From Bdellovibrionales bacterium (lineage in GTDB: Bacteria; Bdellovibrionota; UBA2428), in the NCBI GenBank assembly GCA_018266335.1, contig JAFEAR010000176.1:19690-83689 (forward strand): 64,000 nucleotides of DNA. Direction: 5' to 3'. Shown here one piece after another: positions 26,394 through 41,341 of this stretch. The translations under genes were made by a program, and so were the position numbers. The notes under the pieces are model-generated. The model was not told the origin of the DNA. It was given only the letters and a program-made list of their open reading frames with translations, and did not search any database. Each line of letters starts with the position of its first letter. The stretch's first letter is position 1.

Positions 26394-26421
26394 TATATAA
26401 CTCGCGAACGAATGAAATCAA
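26394..26421 (-). promoter_or_regulatory. Sigma70-type promoter of the S10 operon
   Basis: On the minus strand TTGATT (26416-26421) and TATATA (26394-26399) are spaced by 16 bp in the 155 bp gap between fusA and rpsJ. The implied leader is about 65 bases. It has one of the best promoter matches in the ribosomal block. Confidence 0.6.
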
Positions 26422-26478
26422 GCTAAAAACCAACTTTTTTTGGCGGCCGTTTTCGAGAGGAAAACGACTCGAAACAAG

Positions 26479-28581
26479 TCAGTGATCTAGGCCCGTCAGA
26501 CGCTTCAGAACGGCCTTCTCTACCACATCTGGCATGGATTCATAGCGCTCAAACTCGAGGGTGAAAGTTCCTCGCCCATGGGTCTTGCTCCGAAGGGCCG
26601 TGGAATAGCCAAACATGGTCGAAAGCGGAACCTCGGCCGAAATAACCTGCCAGTTCGCCCCCCGGGCATCCAAGGCTTGGACCTTGCCTCGACGGGTGCC
26701 TAAATCGCCCACAACGTCGCCTACGTGGTCCGGAGGAACGACGATCTGAGCCTTCATGACCGGCTCCAAAAGCTTAGGAGAGGCCTTTTCGAGCGCCTCA
26801 CGGAGCGCCAGGCCAGCCGCTATGCGATAAGCGATCTCATTGGACTCATTTTCTTGAAAAGACGTGCCCTTGATCAAAACTTTTACATCGACCAGGGGGA
26901 AGCCCGCCAAGACCCCGGACTGGAGGGACTCTTTAATGCTTTGCTCGATGGCCACCATAAACTCTCGGGGCAGCGCCTTAGGATCCAACAGGTTTTCCAC
27001 ACTACTGGATTGCCCCTTGGCCGGAGCTACAGAAAGGATGACATGTCCATACTGCCCCTTTCCGCCCACCTGACGAGCAACCTTGCCCTCGCCCTGAGAT
27101 TCACGGAAAATCGTCTCCTTAAAGGCCACCTGAGGATTTCCGACGTTCACATCGAGCTTAAATTCCCGAAGCAGGCGATCCACAATGATCTCTAGGTGCA
27201 ACTCCCCCATGCCCGAGATGAGCATCTGACCAGTCTCTTCGTTGACGGTCACCCTAAGGGAGGGGTCTTCCCACGAAAGACGCTCTAGCGACTGGACGAG
27301 CTTCGGCTGGTCGGCCTTTGTTTTGGGCTCTACGGCAATCGAGATCACAGGCTCCGGAAAGTCCATCTTCTCGAACTGAATGGGGTGCTTATCCGCACAA
27401 AGGGTATCCCCCGTCATCGTGAAGCGCAGTCCAGGAAGGGCCACAATTTCGCCCGCGACTGCACTCGAGACGTCTTCGCGCTTATTGGCATGCATGAGCA
27501 AAATACGCCCTACCCGCTCTCGCTTATCCTTCACAACGTTGAGCACACTGTCGTTGACCGACAACTCCCCAGAATAAACGCGCACGAAAGTGAGGTTGCC
27601 CACGAAGCCGTCATTCATGATCTTAAACGCCAGCGCCGAGAAGGGCTCCGAAGGATCGGCCTTCCGTTGGATAACCTTATCCGTTTTTTTGGGATCGAAG
27701 CCCTGCATGGGAGGCAGGTCTACCGGGCTCGGCAAATAATCTACCACTGCGTCAAGCAAGGGCTGCACGCCCCGATTTTTAAAAGCAGATCCGCAGAGCA
27801 CGGGCACGGCCTTCAGGGCAATCGTGCCCTTGCGCAGGGCCTGTACGATTTCGGCGTTCGTAACTTCGCCGCCCTCGAGATATTTATTCATAAGCTGATC
27901 ATCGAATTCGGCCACGGTCTCAATGAGCTCCGTCCGCGCGGCTTCGGCGTCAGGCTTGAGATCCTCCGGAATAGGTTTCCGCTCGAATTTTGCACCGAGT
28001 GATGTGTCGGAGGCATCCCAAATCAGCGCCTCCATTTTTACGAGATCGATAAGCCCACTGAAAGAATCTTCCTTACCGATCGGTAAGGTGATTTTTACTG
28101 GGTTAGCTTCCAAACGCTCGCGAATTTGCGCCACTACCGCATCAAAGTCGGCACCGACCCGATCCATCTTATTTACGAAGGCAATGCGCGGCACGTGATA
28201 CTTATTGGCCTGCCGCCAAACGGTTTCGGATTGAGGCTCTACCCCCTCAACGGCCGAGAAGACGCCACACGCGCCATCCAGCACGAGTAACGAACGTTCG
28301 ACTTCAATGGTGAAGTCCACGTGTCCCGGCGTATCGATGATATTGATGCGATAGTCTTTCCAAAAGCAGGTGATAGCCGCGGAAGTGATCGTAATCCCGC
28401 GTTCACGTTCCTGCTCCATCCAGTCCATGACCGTGTTACCGTCATGAACCTCTCCAATCTTATGGCTCGTTCCGGTGTAGTAAAGAATCCGCTCGGTGAC
28501 GGTGGTCTTTCCTGCATCAATGTGGGCAATAATGCCAATGTTGCGAAACTTCTGGAGGGGAACTTTTTTTGGCTCGGCCAT
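26479..28581 (-). CDS. fusA: Elongation factor G
   Basis: EF-G drives translocation and ribosome recycling. The 700-aa GTPase has [19 protein letters not shown], the switch [23 protein letters not shown] and [10 protein letters not shown]. Domain IV has [15 protein letters not shown] with the tip loop, and domain V has [20 protein letters not shown]. No Shine-Dalgarno is visible in the short region before the ATG. A very strong terminator separates it from rpsG, so unlike the classical str operon it may be transcribed from its own promoter. Confidence 0.98.
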   Translation of the reverse strand: MAEPKKVPLQKFRNIGIIAHIDAGKTTVTERILYYTGTSHKIGEVHDGNTVMDWMEQERERGITITSAAITCFWKDYRINIIDTPGHVDFTIEVERSLLVLDGACGVFSAVEGVEPQSETVWRQANKYHVPRIAFVNKMDRVGADFDAVVAQIRERLEANPVKITLPIGKEDSFSGLIDLVKMEALIWDASDTSLGAKFERKPIPEDLKPDAEAARTELIETVAEFDDQLMNKYLEGGEVTNAEIVQALRKGTIALKAVPVLCGSAFKNRGVQPLLDAVVDYLPSPVDLPPMQGFDPKKTDKVIQRKADPSEPFSALAFKIMNDGFVGNLTFVRVYSGELSVNDSVLNVVKDKRERVGRILLMHANKREDVSSAVAGEIVALPGLRFTMTGDTLCADKHPIQFEKMDFPEPVISIAVEPKTKADQPKLVQSLERLSWEDPSLRVTVNEETGQMLISGMGELHLEIIVDRLLREFKLDVNVGNPQVAFKETIFRESQGEGKVARQVGGKGQYGHVILSVAPAKGQSSSVENLLDPKALPREFMVAIEQSIKESLQSGVLAGFPLVDVKVLIKGTSFQENESNEIAYRIAAGLALREALEKASPKLLEPVMKAQIVVPPDHVGDVVGDLGTRRGKVQALDARGANWQVISAEVPLSTMFGYSTALRSKTHGRGTFTLEFERYESMPDVVEKAVLKRLTGLDH

Positions 28582-28589
28582 AAGTGCAC

Positions 28590-28618
28590 TTAATAATCGG
28601 CTCAGACGGGAAAAACAA
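28590..28618 (-). promoter_or_regulatory. Possible promoter of fusA giving a leaderless transcript
   Basis: On the minus strand TTGTTT (28613-28618), lying in the T tract of the rpsG terminator, is followed after 17 bp by TATTAA (28590-28595). Only 8 bases separate it from the fusA ATG. A normal initiation distance would put the 5' end at or next to the start codon. Confidence 0.4.
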
Positions 28619-28662
28619 AAGGCCCCGGCAAAAAGTGAAGTTTTTCACTTTTTGCCGGGGCC
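28611..28662 (-). terminator. Strong rho-independent terminator between rpsG and fusA
   Basis: A perfect 19 bp inverted repeat with a 4-base loop (28621-28639 and 28644-28662) is followed on the minus strand by TTTTGTTTTT. It lies 24 bp after the rpsG stop and should end most rpsL-rpsG transcription before fusA. Confidence 0.92.
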
Positions 28663-28685
28663 TCGAACTAAAATCTAACTAGCAA

Positions 28686-29159
<474 letters not shown>

Positions 29160-29170
29160 TCACCCTTGCC

Positions 29171-29542
29171 TTACTTAGGCCGTTTCGCGCCGTATTTGGA
29201 ACGGCTTTGTTTACGGTTAGCAACACCTTGGGTATCCAAAGTTCCACGAACAACGTGGTAACGGACACCCGGAAGGTCTTTTACCCGGCCGCCACGAATC
29301 AGAACCACCGAGTGCTCCTGAAGGTTGTGACCCACACCGGGGATGTAAGAAGTAACTTCGAAACCGTTGGTCAGTTTCACGCGGCAAACCTTACGGAGAG
29401 CCGAGTTAGGCTTCTTGGGAGTAGCCGTGTAAACACGTGTACAAACACCACGTTTTTGGGGGCAGTTCATCAAAGCCGGAGACTTTGACTTAACCCGTTG
29501 TTTTTGCCTACCTGAACGAACTAGCTGACTAATTGTCGGCAT
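29171..29542 (-). CDS. rpsL: 30S ribosomal protein S12
   Basis: S12 monitors decoding at the A-site. It begins [20 protein letters not shown] and has [20 protein letters not shown] and [20 protein letters not shown]. The Lys of TPKKPNS and of GRVKDLPGV, the two main streptomycin-resistance positions, are both wild type. The 123-aa length is normal. It follows rpoC by 84 bp. Confidence 0.98.
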   Translation of the reverse strand: MPTISQLVRSGRQKQRVKSKSPALMNCPQKRGVCTRVYTATPKKPNSALRKVCRVKLTNGFEVTSYIPGVGHNLQEHSVVLIRGGRVKDLPGVRYHVVRGTLDTQGVANRKQSRSKYGAKRPK

Positions 29543-29626
29543 ATTTAACTAACCTTTCACTTCTCCAGTACAAAGTTTGAACGCCATTGCGTAACCTAAA
29601 ACTACTACCCGCGTCAACGCACTTCA

Positions 29627-33745
<4,119 letters not shown>

Positions 33746-33761
33746 AGTATTCCTTGTCCCC

Positions 33762-36700
33762 TTATTCCCGAGCGTGTTCCAAAAGTTCGACGTTCAAGCA
33801 GAGAGCTTTCAACTCCTGCATGAGTACGTTGAAAGATTCAGGCATACCGGGTTCGAGAATGTTCTCGCCCTTAACAATAGCTTCGTACATCCGAGTACGA
33901 CCAACCACGTCGTCCGACTTAACGGTCAACATTTCTTGGAGGCCATAAGCGGCGCCATAAGCTTCTAGTGCCCAAACTTCCATCTCCCCGAGACGCTGAC
34001 CACCGAACTGAGCTTTACCGCCCAGAGGCTGTTGCGTAACGAGACTGTAGGGCCCGATGGACCGCGCATGGATCTTGTCTTCGACCAAGTGGTGCAGCTT
34101 GAGCATGTACATGATGCCAACCGTCACATCGTGATCGAAGGATTCTCCCGTGCGTCCGTCAAACAAGGTCAATTGACCCGTCGTCGGAATCTTAGCCAAT
34201 TCGAGCATGTGGCGGATATCTTCTTCCGACGCACGATCGAACACGGCCGAGGCCATGGGAACGCCCTCATGGTAGGTCTGCGCAATACGCTTCACTTCGT
34301 CATCGGAAGCGGTGTCCAAGTACTTCTGGTACTCCGGGGCTTCCAAAACTTGCTTCAGGTAGCTGCGCATTTCATTGGGCTTGTAGTTCAGCAGCATTTC
34401 GTTGATTCGTTCGCCCAGTCCCCGAGCTGCAAAGCCTAGGTGGGTTTCCAGAATCTGTCCCACGTTCATACGCGAAGGAACGCCGAGGGGGTTCAACACG
34501 ATATCAACGGGAGTGCCATCGGCCATGAAGGGCATATCTTCGGACGGTAGGATACGGGAAATAACCCCTTTGTTACCGTGACGGCCGGCCATCTTGTCAC
34601 CGACCGAGAGCTTACGCTTGATCGCGACCGAGACCTTAACCATCTTGATGACGCCCGGAGGCAGTTCATCGCCCTTCTTGAGCTTACCAATTTTTTCGTT
34701 GAACACGATGCGAACCAAGTCCATCTGCTCTTCAACGGAATCCATGATGCGAACGAGCTGCTCTTCGAGCTTCTCTTCGACCGGAATGTGGCGAAGCAGG
34801 TTGAACGGAACGGAATCGATGTCTTCCGACGTAAGCTTCTGACCTTTTTTGAGGAGCGTGAGCTCACCATCTTCGGAGAGAAGTTTGCCGGTCGTTTCGC
34901 CACCCGTAAGAAGTTTTTTAATCTTCTTGAGGGTCGCCTGACGAATCACGGTGATTTCGATTGCTTGCTCTTTGAGCAGGCGCTCTTCTTCATCGCGCAC
35001 GATTTGCTGGTAACGCTCATCTTTATCAATGCCTTCGCGGCTAAAGATGTGAGCGTTGATTACAGTACCGTAGACACCGGGCGGAACCCGCAGAGACGTA
35101 TCGCGTACGTCGCCGGCTTTTTCACCGAAGATTGCGCGGAGCAATTTTTCTTCGGGCGAAAGCTGAGTTTCGCCTTTGGGAGTGATCTTACCGACCATGA
35201 TGTCACCGGGGGTGACTTCAGCGCCGATACGGATAATGCCCGTAGCGTCTAGGTTACGAAGCGCTTCTTCGCCAGAGTTCGGGATGTCGCGCGTGATTTC
35301 TTCTTTGCCCAACTTGGTATCGCGAGCCACGCACTCGAATTCTTCGATGTGGATGGACGTGAATACGTCGTCGCGCAGAAGGCGTTCGGAGATCAAAATC
35401 GAGTCTTCGAAGTTGTAACCACCCCACGGCATGAACGCCACGAGGATGTTCTGACCAAGCGCCAATTCACCGAGTTCGGTCGAGGGACCATCGGCGATCA
35501 CTTCACCCTTGCGAACTTTATCGCCCACTTCAACGATGGGGCGCTGGTTCACGCAGGTATTCTGGTTAGAACGGCGGTACTTAACGAGGTTGTAGATATC
35601 GACTTCACTACCGGTGGTCTTGCTGCGACCTTCGGTACGAACAACGATACGGGACGCATCAACGCTTTCTACGATACCGTCGTTACGAGCCACAACGGTC
35701 ACTCCGGAGTCGCGAGCCACGAGACGCTCAACGCCCGTACCTACGAGCGGAGCTTTCGGGATCATCAGCGGCACGGCCTGACGTTGCATGTTCGAGCCCA
35801 TGAGTGCCCGGTTCGCGTCGTCGTTCTCAAGGAAGGGAACGAGTGAAGCGGCTACGGACACAAGCTGGTTCGGCGATACGTCGACCAAGTCCACTTCCTC
35901 GGTACGAACGAGCGAAGGATCGCCGCGACGGCGAGCTTCGGTGAATTCGGACTTGAAGCGACCCTTTTCGTCGAGCGGCACGTTGGCCTGCGCGATCGAG
36001 TGGCCTTCTTCTTCCAGGGCCGAGTAGTACGTTACTTCGTCGGTAACGCGACCATTTTCCACTTTGCGATACGGCGTTTCAACGAAACCGTAATCGTTCA
36101 CCTTGGCAAAAGTTGCAAGGGAGGAAATCAGACCGATGTTCGGTCCTTCGGGAGTTTCAATCGGGCAGATACGGCCGTAGTGAGTGACGTGTACGTCGCG
36201 CACTTCGAAGCCGGCACGTTCCCGAGTCAAACCACCGGGCCCAAGGGCCGAGAGACGGCGCTTGTGGGTGATTTCCGACAGCGGGTTCGTTTGCTCCATG
36301 AACTGGCTCAATTGCGAGGAACCAAAGAATTCCTTCACGATCGCGTTCACGGGCTTGGAGTTGATAAGATCGTGAGGCATTTGCGTCTCGATCTCTTGCA
36401 AGCTCATACGTTCTTTAACGGCGCGCTCCATACGAACCAAGCCAATGCGGTATTGGTTCTCCAGCAATTCACCAACCGAACGAACACGGCGGTTGCCCAA
36501 GTGGTCGATATCGTCCACAACGCCCCGGCCGTTTTTGAGTTCAATGAGGTGCTTAACCGTGCAAAGAATATCGTTCTTCGTCAAAATGGACGTCTCGAGG
36601 GGGACGTCTTTGAAGTTGAACTTGTGATTGATCTTGAGACGACCTACTTTGGAGAGATCGTAACGAGCCTCGTTGAAGAACATGTCATGGAACAAGTTCT

Positions 36701-37877
36701 TCGAGGACTCGAGCGTGGGAGGATCACCAGGCCGCATCCGTTTAAAGATTTCGATCAGGGCTTCCTCTTGCGAACTAATTTTGTCCACCAGCAAGGTGTC
36801 GCGCAGGAACGAACCAACGTTAACGCCGTCGATGAAGGCCGTGGGGACCTTCTTGACGCCCGCATCGCGGAGCTTGCTGATATCAGCTTCCGTCAAAGTT
36901 TGGTTAACTTCGACGAGAACCTCATGCGTTTTGGGGTGCATGATATCGGCCGTCACAACCCGATTAACGACTTCTTCTTCGACCATGGGAATGGTCTTGA
37001 TTTTGCGTTTTTCGAGTTCGGCAATAATGGCACGCGTGAACTTGCGGCTCTTCTTGAGAATGACTTCGTTCGACTTGGAATCAATGATGTCCTGGTTCGC
37101 GCGCTGGCCCAACAAAACCGTCGGATTCACTTCACGCGAGAACTGACCATCAGCGTCCATCGTAATTTCTTCGATGTCGTAGAAGTAGTTCAAAATCTCT
37201 TCGGTGTTCATGCCGAGAGCTTTGAGCAGCACCGTGACCGGCAATTTCCGGCGGCGATCGATACGGCAGTACAGGTAATCCTTCGGATCGAATTCGAAAT
37301 CGAGCCAGCTACCACGGTACGGAATAATCCGCGCCGAGAAGATGAGCTTCCCACTCGAGTGGGTCAATCCGCTGTCGTGGTCGAAAAATACGCCCGGACT
37401 ACGATGCAATTGCGAAACAACGACACGTTCCGTGCCATTGATGATAAACGAACCGGTTTCAGTCATGAGCGGAATTTCGCCCATGTAGACTTCTTGCTCT
37501 TTGACGTCGCGAATAGTGCGCGTTTTCGTCTGGTCGTCGGTTTCCCAAACAACGAGGCGAACCGTGATCTTAATCGGCGCGGCGAACGTCATCCCCCGAA
37601 GGCGACATTCATCAACGTCGTACTTCGGCTTTTCAATAGTGTAGCTTTCGAACTCCAAGGAGCAGCTGTTATTAAAATCCGAAATAGGAAATACGGATTT
37701 AAAAACGCCCTGAAGACCAATGCTTTCGCGTTTATCCCCCGCTACGTTTGCCTGCAAAAACAGCTCAAACGACTTGCGTTGGATGTCCACCAAGTTCGGA
37801 GTCTCAATAGGAGACGAAATCTTGGCAAAACTTTTTCTGACTCTCTTAACTGATTCGAAGCTATCTCGGACCGACAT
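33762..37877 (-). CDS. rpoB: RNA polymerase beta subunit
   Basis: The 1371-aa beta subunit is full length, from [20 protein letters not shown] to [11 protein letters not shown]. The rifampicin pocket reads [18 protein letters not shown] followed by [15 protein letters not shown]. In E. coli numbering this has Glu at 516, Thr at 518 and Leu at 530 instead of Asp, Asn and Ile. The remaining core contacts are conserved. Downstream are the flap and switch regions ([35 protein letters not shown]). It is preceded by a hairpin attenuator after rplL. Confidence 0.98.
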   Translation of the reverse strand: MSVRDSFESVKRVRKSFAKISSPIETPNLVDIQRKSFELFLQANVAGDKRESIGLQGVFKSVFPISDFNNSCSLEFESYTIEKPKYDVDECRLRGMTFAAPIKITVRLVVWETDDQTKTRTIRDVKEQEVYMGEIPLMTETGSFIINGTERVVVSQLHRSPGVFFDHDSGLTHSSGKLIFSARIIPYRGSWLDFEFDPKDYLYCRIDRRRKLPVTVLLKALGMNTEEILNYFYDIEEITMDADGQFSREVNPTVLLGQRANQDIIDSKSNEVILKKSRKFTRAIIAELEKRKIKTIPMVEEEVVNRVVTADIMHPKTHEVLVEVNQTLTEADISKLRDAGVKKVPTAFIDGVNVGSFLRDTLLVDKISSQEEALIEIFKRMRPGDPPTLESSKNLFHDMFFNEARYDLSKVGRLKINHKFNFKDVPLETSILTKNDILCTVKHLIELKNGRGVVDDIDHLGNRRVRSVGELLENQYRIGLVRMERAVKERMSLQEIETQMPHDLINSKPVNAIVKEFFGSSQLSQFMEQTNPLSEITHKRRLSALGPGGLTRERAGFEVRDVHVTHYGRICPIETPEGPNIGLISSLATFAKVNDYGFVETPYRKVENGRVTDEVTYYSALEEEGHSIAQANVPLDEKGRFKSEFTEARRRGDPSLVRTEEVDLVDVSPNQLVSVAASLVPFLENDDANRALMGSNMQRQAVPLMIPKAPLVGTGVERLVARDSGVTVVARNDGIVESVDASRIVVRTEGRSKTTGSEVDIYNLVKYRRSNQNTCVNQRPIVEVGDKVRKGEVIADGPSTELGELALGQNILVAFMPWGGYNFEDSILISERLLRDDVFTSIHIEEFECVARDTKLGKEEITRDIPNSGEEALRNLDATGIIRIGAEVTPGDIMVGKITPKGETQLSPEEKLLRAIFGEKAGDVRDTSLRVPPGVYGTVINAHIFSREGIDKDERYQQIVRDEEERLLKEQAIEITVIRQATLKKIKKLLTGGETTGKLLSEDGELTLLKKGQKLTSEDIDSVPFNLLRHIPVEEKLEEQLVRIMDSVEEQMDLVRIVFNEKIGKLKKGDELPPGVIKMVKVSVAIKRKLSVGDKMAGRHGNKGVISRILPSEDMPFMADGTPVDIVLNPLGVPSRMNVGQILETHLGFAARGLGERINEMLLNYKPNEMRSYLKQVLEAPEYQKYLDTASDDEVKRIAQTYHEGVPMASAVFDRASEEDIRHMLELAKIPTTGQLTLFDGRTGESFDHDVTVGIMYMLKLHHLVEDKIHARSIGPYSLVTQQPLGGKAQFGGQRLGEMEVWALEAYGAAYGLQEMLTVKSDDVVGRTRMYEAIVKGENILEPGMPESFNVLMQELKALCLNVELLEHARE

Positions 37878-37926
37878 GAATCCCCTTCATCAGTCCGCGT
37901 CACCCGCGGACCTGAGAAACAGCAAA

Positions 37927-37950
37927 ACGGAGCTCCGCGCTAGGCGGAGC
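37927..37950 (-). terminator. Attenuator-like hairpin between rplL and rpoB
   Basis: GCTCCGC (37932-37938) pairs with GCGGAGC (37944-37950), followed on the minus strand by TCCGTTTTGC. The stem is short and the T run brief, so partial termination is more likely than full. A partial terminator at this position is a known feature of rplL-rpoB in E. coli. Confidence 0.6.
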
Positions 37951-37982
37951 CCCTTAACTATCACAGAGAACAGACCAGAGGT

Positions 37983-38360
37983 TTACTTGATGTCAACCTT
38001 GGCACCAGCGGCTTCAAGGGTCTTCTTCATCTTCTCAGCGTCAGCTTTAGAGAGACCTTCCTTGACCGTTTTGGGAGCGCCTTCAACGAGGTCTTTGGCT
38101 TCTTTGAGGCCAAGACCAGTCAAGGTGCGCACTTCTTTAATGGTGTTGATTTTGTTAGCGCCGCCATCAACGAGAACAACGGTGAATTCCGTTTTCTCTT
38201 CAGTTGCAGCAGCAGCAGGGCCTGCGCCCGCGCCGGCCATCATCATGGGAGCGGCTGCCGTAACGCCGAACTTGGTTTCGATCTTCTTGATGAATTCCGA
38301 AAGTTCGAGAACGGTCATGCTGGAGATGGTTTCGAGAAGTTGGTCTTGAGATACTGACAT
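37983..38360 (-). CDS. rplL: 50S ribosomal protein L7/L12
   Basis: L7/L12 forms the stalk that recruits translational GTPases. The N-terminal dimerisation domain ([20 protein letters not shown]) is followed by an Ala/Gly-rich hinge and the C-terminal factor-binding domain ([40 protein letters not shown]). Length 125 aa. Confidence 0.98.
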   Translation of the reverse strand: MSVSQDQLLETISSMTVLELSEFIKKIETKFGVTAAAPMMMAGAGAGPAAAATEEKTEFTVVLVDGGANKINTIKEVRTLTGLGLKEAKDLVEGAPKTVKEGLSKADAEKMKKTLEAAGAKVDIK

Positions 38361-38390
38361 TTTATAATCCTCCTAAATACAAACTATGGA

Positions 38391-38909
38391 TTAGTTGTTT
38401 TTCTTATCTTTTACGGCCGTGAGGGCGTTCACGAGGTCACGGGGCAAAGCCGCCGTTACGCTTGCAAAGTTTCTCATCGGTGCCTGCAGAGCTCCCAGAA
38501 GCATCGCTAGGAGAGTGTTCCTGTCAGGCAGTTTCGAAAGTGCCTGGATCTCTTTTTCAGACAGAGATTTACCGCCCAGGCTACCCATTCGAATTTTGAA
38601 AGGGCTCGTTTCAGACACTGATTCCGTAATCGCCTTAGCGACGGGCACGGGATCCTTGAACGAAAGAGCCAATGCAACGGGACCTTTGAAGTGTTCCGAC
38701 ATGCCTTCGAACGCGGAGCCTTTGGAGGCAATCCGAGCCAGACGGTTTTTAATGACGTGCACTTCGCCGCTTCCGCCGCGAACTTTCTTCCTTAAATCAC
38801 CCAAAGATTCGACAGGCATTCCACGATATTCCGTGATGAATGCCGCCGTAGCCTTGGCAAATTTTTCCTTGAGGACTTCTACAACATCAGATTTTTCAGT
38901 CTTGTTCAT
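38391..38909 (-). CDS. rplJ: 50S ribosomal protein L10
   Basis: L10 anchors L7/L12 dimers to the ribosome. The start at 38909 (MNKTEKSDVVEVLKEKF) is preferred to an upstream in-frame ATG at 38960, because a GAGAGGA lies 5 bases before it and the upstream segment overlaps rplA. The protein has ATAAFITEYRGMPVESLGDL, VIKNRLARIASKGSAFEGMS and a C-terminal helix binding L7/L12 (LLAMLLGALQAPMRNFASVT). Confidence 0.96.
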   Translation of the reverse strand: MNKTEKSDVVEVLKEKFAKATAAFITEYRGMPVESLGDLRKKVRGGSGEVHVIKNRLARIASKGSAFEGMSEHFKGPVALALSFKDPVPVAKAITESVSETSPFKIRMGSLGGKSLSEKEIQALSKLPDRNTLLAMLLGALQAPMRNFASVTAALPRDLVNALTAVKDKKNN

Positions 38910-38919
38910 AAAAATCCTC

Positions 38920-39630
38920 TCACTCCTCAGATGCCGCTGCACCCGCGAATTGGGAAGCATCCAGACGGAGTCCGGGGCCCATTGCGGGGGAAAGGGTTAC
39001 TGAACGGAGGTAAACGCCTTTAGAAGTCGAGGGCTTCATTTTAACCACCGACTCCATCAGGCTCATGAGATTTTGCTTCAGCTTTTCTGCGCCGAAAGAC
39101 ACTTTGCCAATCGGAGCATGCACGATGCCGGCTTTTTCAGCGCGGAACTCGACTTTACCTTTGCGTTCTTCGTTGATCGCTTTGGTAACGTCGTTCGTTA
39201 CGGTACCCGTCTTGGGGTTAGGCATCAGACCACGAGGTCCGAGGATTTTACCCACTTTAGAGACCGCCACCATCATGTCCGGGGTCGCAATAACTTTGTC
39301 GAAGTCCATCCAACCACCGTTGATTTTTTCAACGAGGTCGTCAGCACCGACGAAATCTGCACCAGCCGATTGCGCTTCGGTCGCTTTCGGACCTTTAGCG
39401 AAAACAACCACGCGCACTTTGTTACCCAAGCCGTTCGGCAGCACCGTAGCGCCACGAACTTGTTGATCAGATTGCTTGACGTCAATGCCGAGACGAACAG
39501 CCACGTTAACGGTTTCATCGAACTTCGCCGGCTTGAATTTGGCGATAGTCGCGAGGCTCTCGTCGATCGTGTATTTCTTCTCAGGCTGAACGAGCGTCAG
39601 ATTGTGTTTAGTACGTTTGCTCAACGCCAT
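38920..39630 (-). CDS. rplA: 50S ribosomal protein L1
   Basis: L1 forms the mobile stalk at the E-site and can repress rplKA translation. The start at 39630 ([18 protein letters not shown]) comes one base after the rplK stop; an upstream ATG at 39645 lies inside rplK. Blocks include [40 protein letters not shown] and [20 protein letters not shown]. Confidence 0.97.
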   Translation of the reverse strand: MALSKRTKHNLTLVQPEKKYTIDESLATIAKFKPAKFDETVNVAVRLGIDVKQSDQQVRGATVLPNGLGNKVRVVVFAKGPKATEAQSAGADFVGADDLVEKINGGWMDFDKVIATPDMMVAVSKVGKILGPRGLMPNPKTGTVTNDVTKAINEERKGKVEFRAEKAGIVHAPIGKVSFGAEKLKQNLMSLMESVVKMKPSTSKGVYLRSVTLSPAMGPGLRLDASQFAGAAASEE

Positions 39631-39631
39631 A

Positions 39632-40063
39632 TCAACCCACCACATCCAGACCCATCGAGCGTGCCGTACCGCGAACTTGAGAGATCGCAGATTCCACGTC
39701 GAAGCAGTTCATGTCTTTCATCTTCACTTCGGCGATTTGGCGCACTTGCGCTGCCGTGACCTTGCCTACCTTCGTCTTGTTCGGAACTCCCGAACCAGAC
39801 TCGATCTTGGCTGCTTTTTTGAGCAACACAGGAACGGGAGGAGTCTTGGTAATGAAGGTGAACGATTTGTCCGAGTAAACCGTGATGATCACCGGGATGA
39901 TCAGGTTCTCGGCCGCCTGCGCTTGAGTTCTTGCATTGAACTGCTTGCAGAACTCCATGATGTTGACACCATGTTGGCCAAGCGCGGGTCCAACAGGCGG
40001 CGCCGGGTTTGCTTTACCGGCAGGAATTTGGAGCTTGATGGCCCCAGTTACCTTTTTTGCCAT
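39632..40063 (-). CDS. rplK: 50S ribosomal protein L11
   Basis: L11 binds the GTPase-associated centre. The 143-aa sequence has [40 protein letters not shown] and the C-terminal RNA-binding domain [20 protein letters not shown]. rplA begins one base after its stop. Confidence 0.98.
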   Translation of the reverse strand: MAKKVTGAIKLQIPAGKANPAPPVGPALGQHGVNIMEFCKQFNARTQAQAAENLIIPVIITVYSDKSFTFITKTPPVPVLLKKAAKIESGSGVPNKTKVGKVTAAQVRQIAEVKMKDMNCFDVESAISQVRGTARSMGLDVVG

Positions 40064-40130
40064 TACGTCTTCCTTTCACTAGTACGAACGGAGCTAAGCG
40101 CCCCTCCTAGTTTGTTGTTCAGTGATTTGT

Positions 40131-40712
40131 TCAGGTTTTTTCGACCTGAATAAAATCCAATTCCACGGGGGTCGCGCGACCAAAGATAGAAACCAACACG
40201 CGCAGTTTGCTTTTCTCAGGACGAACTTCTTCGACGGTGCCGTTGAAGTTCGCAAAGGGACCATCAATAACGCGAACGCTGTCACCGTCTTTGAATACGT
40301 ACTTAGGTTTCGCTTTCGCGGCACCTTCGGTGATTTGGTTCGTGATGCGATTCACCTCGTCTTCGGGAAGAGCGGGCGGATTACGCGCATTGCCGACGAA
40401 ACCCGAAATACGGGGCGTCGACTTCACAATGTGCCAAGTCTCATCGTTCAAAATCATTTTCACGAGAAGATATCCGGGGAAAAATTTTCTCTCCGTAGAT
40501 TTCTTCTGCCCCTTAACGAGTTCAACGACCGACTCGACGGGGATAAGAATGTCTCCGAAGAAATCCTTTTTACCCGAGCGGTTGATCTGATCGATGAGTG
40601 AAGCCTTGGCTTTAGCTTCAAAACCGGACTGAGAGTGGACGATGTACCACTTTAGGTCGGGCGAAGCCGCGTTTGACTGCTGGCTCTGCTCTGTGTTGGG
40701 GGTGTCAGACAT
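40131..40712 (-). CDS. nusG: Transcription termination/antitermination factor NusG
   Basis: NusG couples RNA polymerase to Rho or to the ribosome through S10. The 193-aa protein has the NGN domain ([40 protein letters not shown]) and the KOW domain ([37 protein letters not shown]). It lies between secE and rplK, the standard place. Confidence 0.97.
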   Translation of the reverse strand: MSDTPNTEQSQQSNAASPDLKWYIVHSQSGFEAKAKASLIDQINRSGKKDFFGDILIPVESVVELVKGQKKSTERKFFPGYLLVKMILNDETWHIVKSTPRISGFVGNARNPPALPEDEVNRITNQITEGAAKAKPKYVFKDGDSVRVIDGPFANFNGTVEEVRPEKSKLRVLVSIFGRATPVELDFIQVEKT

Positions 40713-40789
40713 AAGCGCCGGTATTTAAGCAAAAGAGCAGGTTTTTACAAGAAGTAAAGTAGCGAAAATCGCTTTTATTATTAGAAGGC

Positions 40790-41170
40790 TCAGGCGCCCA
40801 AGATTCCACGAATAACGGCCGTAAAGGCGATATCCACCAGACCCAGGAAAACACCTGCCACGATGACCGTAATGATCACCACGATGGTGCCAATACGCAC
40901 ATCACGAGCGGTCGGCCAAGAAACTCGGGCCAGCTCACCAACGGCGTCAGAGGTAAACTCCGACGATTTGGGGGTCCGGCTCAAGATAACAAAGGTGAGA
41001 ACAGCGAGAACCAAGGGAATGATATGCCCCATGGCATCGGCGCCTACACCGATTTTGCGACCTAACTGAAAATAGCCAATAGCAACGGCTACATAGTGCT
41101 TAGAAACGAGCCAAACGAGGGCGGCAGCTAGAAGAAAGAGCGCATTTACGTATTTGCTAAGCTTGTTCAT
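40790..41170 (-). CDS. secE: Protein translocase subunit SecE, three-helix form
   Basis: SecE clamps the two halves of SecY. The start at 41170 (MNKLSKYVNALFLL) has GGAAG close upstream; the frame extends further 5' but runs into the tRNA-Trp gene. Two N-terminal helices (ALFLLAAALVWLVSKH, IIPLVLAVLTFVILS) precede the conserved amphipathic segment GELARVSWPTARDVRIGT and the C-terminal helix. This is the E. coli-like three-helix form. Confidence 0.95.
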   Translation of the reverse strand: MNKLSKYVNALFLLAAALVWLVSKHYVAVAIGYFQLGRKIGVGADAMGHIIPLVLAVLTFVILSRTPKSSEFTSDAVGELARVSWPTARDVRIGTIVVIITVIVAGVFLGLVDIAFTAVIRGILGA

Positions 41171-41182
41171 AATCTTCCCGTT

Positions 41183-41259
41183 TGGCGGGCCAGCCAGGGC
41201 TCGAACCTGGAACCTTAGGATTTGGAATCCCACGCTCTACCAATTAGAGCTACTGACCC
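41183..41259 (-). tRNA. tRNA-Trp (anticodon CCA)
   Basis: A 77-base cloverleaf on the minus strand starts GGGTCAGTAGCTCTAATTGG. The acceptor arms GGGTCAG and CTGGCCC pair, the anticodon loop is TTCCAAA and the T arm contains GGTTCGAGCC. CCA is encoded. It lies 12 bp upstream of secE, the usual position for this tRNA. Confidence 0.96.
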
Positions 41260-41274
41260 TTTAAAAATACCCTT

Positions 41275-41316
41275 AAAACAAAATCAGGGGCTCTAATCGC
41301 TAGATTAGAGCCCCTG
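41275..41316 (-). terminator. Rho-independent terminator of tuf
   Basis: A perfect 14 bp stem with a GCTA (CTAG-type) loop (41285-41298 and 41303-41316) is followed on the minus strand by ATTTTGTTTT. It stands between tuf and tRNA-Trp-secE. Confidence 0.88.
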
Positions 41317-41341
41317 TTAACTTAACTAAGAGAACAGAGCG

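Noticed and set aside
40064..40130. An L1-binding regulatory hairpin in front of rplK
   Set aside because: A small GGAG/CTCC hairpin exists, but the stem is too short to claim the known L1 site.
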